This document shows, in pieces, positions 60,080-64,000 of a stretch of 64,000 bases of DNA. The stretch spans positions 1 through 64,000 of the forward strand of contig CBFIJK010000005.1 in the NCBI GenBank assembly GCA_965662745.1, written 5' to 3'. How positions within the stretch are numbered: position 1 is the stretch's first letter; each line of letters begins with the position of its first letter. The notes under the pieces were generated by a model. That model had not been told where the DNA came from. It worked only from the letters and a program-made list of their open reading frames with translations, and did not search any database. The translations under genes were made by a program, and so were the position numbers. Source of the DNA: Anianibacter sp965662745. Lineage in GTDB: Bacteria; Pseudomonadota; Alphaproteobacteria; Rhodobacterales; Rhodobacteraceae.

Positions 60080-60426
60080 ACGGTACGCCGTTCGCCAGCC
60101 GCAAGGATCAACAGCCCCCCGGCGATCGCCCAGTTCTTCACGAAGATCGACATCTGCCAGCCATCCGACGGGATGAAGTGGAAGGCGCTTGTCACCATGC
60201 AATAGGCCGCAAGCGTCAAAGCCACCCATCGCAATTGCCAGCCGACAATCAGCGCCACGGCGGCCAGCGCATTGAAGATCAGCGCAGGCCAGACGAGCCA
60301 TTCCGGCAAGCCAAACCCGCCCAAAAGCCCCATCGACGCACCGGGCGCCGTCACCTTTTGCACGGTCCCCGCGATAAAGAGAAAGGCGATCAGGATACGC
60401 CCGGTCAGATGTAGCGACTTGTCCAT
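60076..60426 (-). CDS. DoxX family membrane protein
   Basis: The 116-residue protein has four hydrophobic segments (LTGRILIAFLFIAGTVQK; LVWPALIFNALAAVALIVGW; LRWVALTLAAYCMVTSAFHF; WAIAGGLLILAAG), the layout of DoxX/DoxD-like integral membrane proteins. Some members act in oxidative-stress complexes; the role here is unknown. ATG 60426 follows GGGGA directly, and a longer start seven codons upstream is less likely. Confidence 0.85.
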   Translation of the reverse strand: MDKSLHLTGRILIAFLFIAGTVQKVTAPGASMGLLGGFGLPEWLVWPALIFNALAAVALIVGWQLRWVALTLAAYCMVTSAFHFIPSDGWQMSIFVKNWAIAGGLLILAAGERRTV

Positions 60427-60533
60427 TCCCCATACGTGGCGCGGCATCGCCCCGGAACAAGGCGACCCTGTCTTTCCCTTTCGTTTGCCTCGCGCTAGGG
60501 TCGCGCAAAATCGCTTCGGGGCCGCGCACTCTC

Positions 60534-60677
60534 ATGACCAACGGTATCGCGTTCATCATGGCCCTCTGCTTCGGCGCGCTCGTCTTGTGGGACCAGCAGA
60601 TGAATGATGGCGAGTTATTGATCTTTATCGGTCGGCAATTGCTGCGCCTGATTGAATGGATCGCCATCTGGCGCTAA
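60534..60677 (+). CDS. Small membrane protein (47 residues)
   Basis: A 48-codon frame begins MTNGIAFIMALCFGALVLWD and ends LLRLIEWIAIWR. It has one N-terminal membrane helix (about residues 4-19), a short polar loop, then an amphipathic Leu/Ile/Trp-rich C-terminus. From memory, very similar short proteins precede gap genes in Rhodobacteraceae, which supports it as real. Function is unknown. It lies 67 bases before gapA on the same strand and is divergent from the DoxX gene. Confidence 0.72.
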   Translation: MTNGIAFIMALCFGALVLWDQQMNDGELLIFIGRQLLRLIEWIAIWR

Positions 60678-60744
60678 GCCCCCGTCAACGACGTCTTAGC
60701 CGCCTCCTCCTCCCAAGCGCGGCCCGTTTCAAAGGAGACCTTTC

Positions 60745-61746
60745 ATGACCGTCAAAGTAGCCATCAACGGATTTGGCCGGATCGGCCGCAACGTCCTGCG
60801 CGGGATCATCGAATCCGGGCGCACCGATATCGAGGTCGTTGCGATCAACGATCTCGGCCCGGTCGAGACCAATGCCCATCTTCTGCGCTACGACAGTGTG
60901 CATGGCCGGTTCCCCGCGACCGTCACGACGACCGAGGACAGCATCGACGTTGGCCGCGGCCCGATGCGCGTCACCGCCATCCGCAACCCCGCGGATCTGC
61001 CCTGGTCGGACGTCGATATCGTTCTGGAATGCACCGGCATCTTCACGTCGAAGGAAAAGTGCCAAGCGCATCTCGACAACGGATCTAAGCGCGTGCTGAT
61101 CTCGGCGCCCGGCTCTGACGCCGACAAGACCATCGTCTACGGCGTGAACCATGACGTGCTGACCAAGGACGATATCGTTGTCTCGAACGCGTCCTGCACG
61201 ACCAACTGCCTGTCGCCCGTCGCGAAGGTGCTGAACGACGAGATCGGTATCAACAAGGGCTTCATGACGACGATCCACAGCTACACGGGCGACCAGCCGA
61301 CGCTGGATACGATGCACAAGGATCTGTACCGCGCGCGTGCGGCGGCCCTGTCGATGATCCCCACCTCGACCGGCGCGGCCAAGGCCGTCGGTCTGGTGCT
61401 GCCGGAACTCAACGGCAAGCTCGATGGCGTCGCGATCCGCGTACCGACACCGAACGTGTCGGTGGTGGACCTGACATTCGAGGCGTCGCGCGACACCTCG
61501 GTCGAAGAGGTCAACGCGGCCATCCGCACGGCGGCCGACGGCCCGCTGAAGGGCATTCTGGGCTATACGGACGAGCCGCTTGTTTCCATCGACTTCAACC
61601 ACAACCCGCATTCGTCGGTCTTCCACATGGATCAGACGAAAGTCATGGAAGGCACCATGGTCCGCATCCTGACATGGTACGACAACGAATGGGGCTTCTC
61701 GAACCGCATGTCCGACACGGCCGTTGCGATGGGCAAGCTGATCTGA
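60745..61746 (+). CDS. gapA: Glyceraldehyde-3-phosphate dehydrogenase, type I
   Basis: GapA oxidises glyceraldehyde 3-phosphate in glycolysis or runs the reverse reaction in gluconeogenesis. The 333-residue enzyme has the NAD motif KVAINGFGRIGRNVLRGI, the catalytic Cys151 in SNASCTTNCLSPVAKVLND, and PTSTGAAKAVGLVLPELNGK. WYDNEWGFSNRM closes the domain. A strong terminator follows. tkt lies 2 kb upstream, in keeping with central carbon metabolism clustering. Confidence 0.97.
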   Translation: MTVKVAINGFGRIGRNVLRGIIESGRTDIEVVAINDLGPVETNAHLLRYDSVHGRFPATVTTTEDSIDVGRGPMRVTAIRNPADLPWSDVDIVLECTGIFTSKEKCQAHLDNGSKRVLISAPGSDADKTIVYGVNHDVLTKDDIVVSNASCTTNCLSPVAKVLNDEIGINKGFMTTIHSYTGDQPTLDTMHKDLYRARAAALSMIPTSTGAAKAVGLVLPELNGKLDGVAIRVPTPNVSVVDLTFEASRDTSVEEVNAAIRTAADGPLKGILGYTDEPLVSIDFNHNPHSSVFHMDQTKVMEGTMVRILTWYDNEWGFSNRMSDTAVAMGKLI

Positions 61747-61770
61747 AGGTCGCTGGAGTGATTTAGGAAA

Positions 61771-61794
61771 GGCCCCGGGTTCGGGGCCTTTTTT
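61771..61794 (+). terminator. Intrinsic terminator after gapA
   Basis: GGCCCCG (61771-61777), loop GGTT, CGGGGCC (61782-61788) and six T residues, 25 bases after the gapA stop codon. Confidence 0.9.
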
Positions 61795-61895
61795 CTTTCC
61801 GTGCCTCAGGCCCGAATGACACAAGAAGTGCCAGGCCTATCGCAAGGTCGAAGCGGCGGCCTGACAACACGCCATCGGCTTCAAGCGAAGAGGCG

Positions 61896-62390
61896 CTACC
61901 CCGCCTGCTTCGCGATCAGCCTGTCGCGGACCTGCGGCGTCACGAAATTGGTCACGTCCCCGCCAAGCCGTGCGATCTCCTTGACCAGCTTCGACGCAAT
62001 CGCTTGATGCTCCGCCTCGGCCATCAGGAACACCGTCTCTATGGAATCGTCGAGCACGCGGTTCATGCCGACCATCTGGTATTCGTATTCGAAATCGGCC
62101 ACTGCGCGCAGTCCCCGCACGATCAGTTGCGCACCGACCTCATGGGCGCAGTCGATCAGAAGGTTCTCGAACGGGTGCGCGACGATCTCGACGCCCGTCT
62201 TCTTGGCAATCGCAGCGCATTCCGCCTCGATCATCTCGACCCGTTCTTCCAGCGAGAAAAGAGGCCCCTTGTCTCGGTTGATCGCAACCCCGATGACAAG
62301 CCGATCCACAAGGATCGAGGCCCGTTCGATGATGTCGAGATGGCCAAGAGTGACCGGATCGAACGTGCCGGGGTAAAGGGCGATGCGCAT
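61896..62390 (-). CDS. coaD: Phosphopantetheine adenylyltransferase
   Basis: CoaD adenylates 4'-phosphopantetheine in coenzyme A synthesis. The 164-residue protein has the nucleotidyltransferase motif YPGTFDPVTLGHLDII with catalytic His17, the LIVRGLRAVADFEYEYQMVG substrate segment and ETVFLMAEAEHQAIASKLVKE. It stands alone. Confidence 0.96.
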   Translation of the reverse strand: MRIALYPGTFDPVTLGHLDIIERASILVDRLVIGVAINRDKGPLFSLEERVEMIEAECAAIAKKTGVEIVAHPFENLLIDCAHEVGAQLIVRGLRAVADFEYEYQMVGMNRVLDDSIETVFLMAEAEHQAIASKLVKEIARLGGDVTNFVTPQVRDRLIAKQAG

Positions 62391-62468
62391 GACGGGGCTC
62401 CCGTTTGGTTTGCGGCACGCAACATTATTGCGCCGCCCGATGCAAGCGCCTCGGAACGGTCTTTCGGC

Positions 62469-62903
62469 CTAGTGGCCCATGATCATGCCTTGAAGGGCAT
62501 CCTTTTCCATCGAAAGCTCCGACAGGCGCGCCTTGACCACGTCACCGATGGAAATCAGCCCGACCATTACCTCACCATCCATCACCGGCATGTGGCGGAA
62601 CCGGCCCTCGGTCATCTTCACGAGCACCTGATCGGCGCTGTCGGTGCGTTCGCAGCCGATCAGCTTCTTCGTCATCATCGCCGATACGCCGTCGTCGAGG
62701 CAGGTCGTCCCCCGTCGTCCCAGTTCTCGCACGATGTCGCGCTCTGACAGAATGCCCATCGGCGTTTCGCCGTCATCCGACACGACGACTGCACCGATCC
62801 GCTTTTCGGACAAGAGCGCCACCGCGTCCTTCACCGAAGCGTCTGACTTGATGGTCACGACCGGCTCTTTCGCCTTGTCGTTCAGGATCTGGTGCACGAG
62901 CAT
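62469..62903 (-). CDS. CBS domain-containing protein
   Basis: The 144-residue protein is a stand-alone pair of CBS motifs (about residues 15-60 and 80-135): DAVALLSEKRIGAVVVSDDG, MGILSERDIVREL and RFRHMPVMDGEVMVGLISIG. CBS pairs bind adenosine nucleotides and act as energy sensors, but the target here is unknown. It lies between coaD and the LysR gene on the same strand. Confidence 0.9.
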   Translation of the reverse strand: MLVHQILNDKAKEPVVTIKSDASVKDAVALLSEKRIGAVVVSDDGETPMGILSERDIVRELGRRGTTCLDDGVSAMMTKKLIGCERTDSADQVLVKMTEGRFRHMPVMDGEVMVGLISIGDVVKARLSELSMEKDALQGMIMGH

Positions 62904-62951
62904 TCGGGGTCCTCCTCTTTGATGGTAGCGTCTTGAAGGCGCGACATTCTG

Positions 62952-63854
62952 TCAAGCACTTAGGCGCTCCAGCCGCACCACCTCGCGCCGGACACCGTCG
63001 GTCAGCGATTGCGCAAAACGGTTCAGGCGGTCGACCTTGCGGTCATCGGCGTGGCGGATCAGGTAGAAAGCCCGCGTCAGCGCGATCTCGCCGGTCAGGA
63101 TCGTCTCGACCCCCGGCGCGAAGGGCAGCGCGAAGTCATGGACGATACCAACACCGGCGCCCGCCCGCAAAAGGCCAAGCTGGACCGAGACGGAATTCGA
63201 CGCCATCGCCACATGCCGCGCGCCGATATCGGAAAGATAATCAAGCTCCGGATCAAAGATGAGGTCGGGGATATAGCCAACGATGGGATGATCATTCAGA
63301 TCGGCCGGGTCGCGGATTGGCGCGGCGCGCTCAAGATAGGCGCGAGCGGCGGCAAGATGCAGGCGATAGTCGGTGATCTTCTGCACCGTCAGCCGCCCGG
63401 TTTCGGGCGGCGAGACGGCGATAGCCATGTCTGCCTCGCGTTTTGACAGGTTGAAGACGCGCGGCAGGGCGACAATCTGGATATCGAGGCCGGGGTTTTC
63501 CGCCGCGATCGCCGCCGTCACCTGGGGCAGCAGGTAATTCGCACAGCCATCCGGCGCGCCGATGCGGATCTGGCCCGACAATCGCCCCGCCTCTTCCGCA
63601 AGATCGGCCGTTGCGCCCGAAACAGCCGTCTCGGCCTTTTCGGCGTGATCCAGCAGGCGCTGGCCATCCCCCGTCAGCGCGTATCCTTGCGGCGACTTGG
63701 CAAAAAGCGGCACGCCAAGCGCCTCTTCCAACCGCGCGACGCGGCGCCCGACTGTCGCCGGATCCATCCTCAGAATCCGCCCCGCCGCCGACAGGCTGTC
63801 CCCGCGCGCCACGGCCAGAAACACCCTCAGATCGTCCCACTGCACATCCGCCAA
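62952..63854 (-). CDS. LysR family regulator divergent from mmsA
   Basis: The 300-residue LysR protein has an N-terminal HTH (WDDLRVFLAVARGDSLSAAG, RMDPATVGRRVARLEEALGV) and an effector domain starting near residue 90. It most likely starts at TTG 63854, which follows AGGG at good spacing; the next upstream start adds 25 poorly conserved residues. It is divergent from mmsA across 113 bases containing inverted repeats, so regulation of valine/propionate catabolism genes is the likely role. Confidence 0.87.
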   Translation of the reverse strand: MADVQWDDLRVFLAVARGDSLSAAGRILRMDPATVGRRVARLEEALGVPLFAKSPQGYALTGDGQRLLDHAEKAETAVSGATADLAEEAGRLSGQIRIGAPDGCANYLLPQVTAAIAAENPGLDIQIVALPRVFNLSKREADMAIAVSPPETGRLTVQKITDYRLHLAAARAYLERAAPIRDPADLNDHPIVGYIPDLIFDPELDYLSDIGARHVAMASNSVSVQLGLLRAGAGVGIVHDFALPFAPGVETILTGEIALTRAFYLIRHADDRKVDRLNRFAQSLTDGVRREVVRLERLSA

Positions 63855-63903
63855 AGCACCGCCCTTTGCAAAAACGCAAAACTGTTTTGGGAAACACAGC
63901 CTT

Positions 63904-63938
63904 TCTCGCGCGATTTTGCAATGGTACACCGCGCGAGA
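63904..63938. promoter_or_regulatory. Inverted repeat TCTCGCGCG-N17-CGCGCGAGA in LysR/mmsA region
   Basis: A perfect 9-base inverted repeat with a 17-base spacer lies 30 bases before mmsA and 50 bases from the LysR start. A second dyad, TTGCAAAA (63866-63873) and TTTTGCAA (63914-63921), also occurs. Either may be the LysR operator. Confidence 0.5.
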
Positions 63939-63967
63939 CTGAACAGACCCACGAACGGGAGGATTCC

Positions 63968-64000
63968 ATGCAAGAGCTGACTCACTGGATCAACGGCGCA
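63968..64000 (+). CDS. mmsA: Methylmalonate-semialdehyde dehydrogenase (partial, first 11 codons)
   Basis: Only MQELTHWINGA is visible before the window ends. This matches, from memory, the N-terminus of rhodobacterial MmsA (CoA-acylating), which acts in valine, inositol or propionate breakdown. A GGGAGGA lies six bases upstream of ATG 63968. The divergent LysR neighbour agrees with that assignment. Identification rests on few residues. Confidence 0.6.
   Translation, partial: MQELTHWINGA

Noticed and set aside
1..64000. CRISPR arrays, insertion sequences, integrases or rRNA operon
   Set aside because: No regularly spaced repeats, transposase or integrase motifs, or rRNA sequence were seen; the only phage-like genes are the three-gene lysis cassette.

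Overview
The window is a G+C-rich, densely packed chromosomal segment from an alphaproteobacterium, almost certainly a Rhodobacteraceae (Roseobacter/Rhodobacter group). The evidence is the gene order ppiD-trpE-trpGDC-moaC-moeA-lexA, the class II ribonucleotide reductase NrdJ, a GAAC-N7-GAAC type LexA operator, the Ccm (system I) cytochrome c maturation genes, a gene-transfer-agent type holin/endolysin pair, and many GTG/TTG starts with 1-4 base operon overlaps. I see no insertion sequence, prophage structural cluster, CRISPR array or rRNA operon. Nearly everything is core metabolism and housekeeping.

Layout. 0-9.4 kb: glnE (nitrogen control), a YbaK-type editing deacylase, small membrane proteins (DUF2852, RDD), bpt (N-degron transferase), a VOC protein, and a divergent DUF2252 kinase-fold protein and GH13 alpha-glucosidase. 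9.4-14.2 kb: an ilvBN operon with a readable attenuator (15-residue leader peptide rich in Ile/Val/Leu codons, then a terminator), followed by a THUMP RNA methyltransferase and galM. 14.3-18.7 kb: nrdJ, its long upstream region with a strong NrdR box and DnaA/CtrA-like motifs, and tRNA-Pro(TGG). 18.7-23.1 kb: DUF192, a double cold-shock-domain protein, pdxH, fabI, gpt and an aminotransferase. 23.3-33.2 kb: ppiD, the split trp genes, moaC/moeA and lexA with a triple half-site SOS operator. 33.2-40.2 kb: comEC-like, gltX, gltA, a Hint-domain protein and a PaaG-like isomerase.

40.2-47.5 kb: a ccm cluster (ccmH, ccmF, ccmE) into which a three-gene lysis cassette is inserted (GH108 muramidase, 3TM holin, and a small XhlA-like membrane protein), then argC, murI and an acyltransferase. 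The lysis cassette resembles the separately encoded lysis genes of the Rhodobacter gene transfer agent. It is preceded by a hairpin that would sequester its ribosome binding site. 47.5-52.7 kb: a large fused indolepyruvate ferredoxin oxidoreductase, a divergent LysR regulator with a perfect inverted repeat between them, and a strong candidate small RNA of about 75 nt. 52.7-64 kb: purL, BolA, grxD, zapA with an overlapping coiled-coil gene, tkt, a YcaQ-type glycosylase, DoxX, a 47-residue membrane protein, gapA, coaD, a CBS protein, and a LysR gene divergent from the start of mmsA.

The most interesting items are not new protein families but regulatory or organisational features: the ilv attenuator, the lysis cassette within the ccm genes and its SD-masking hairpin, the candidate sRNA, and several clean palindromic operators. 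All functional claims are from sequence reading and family knowledge; no database search was run.
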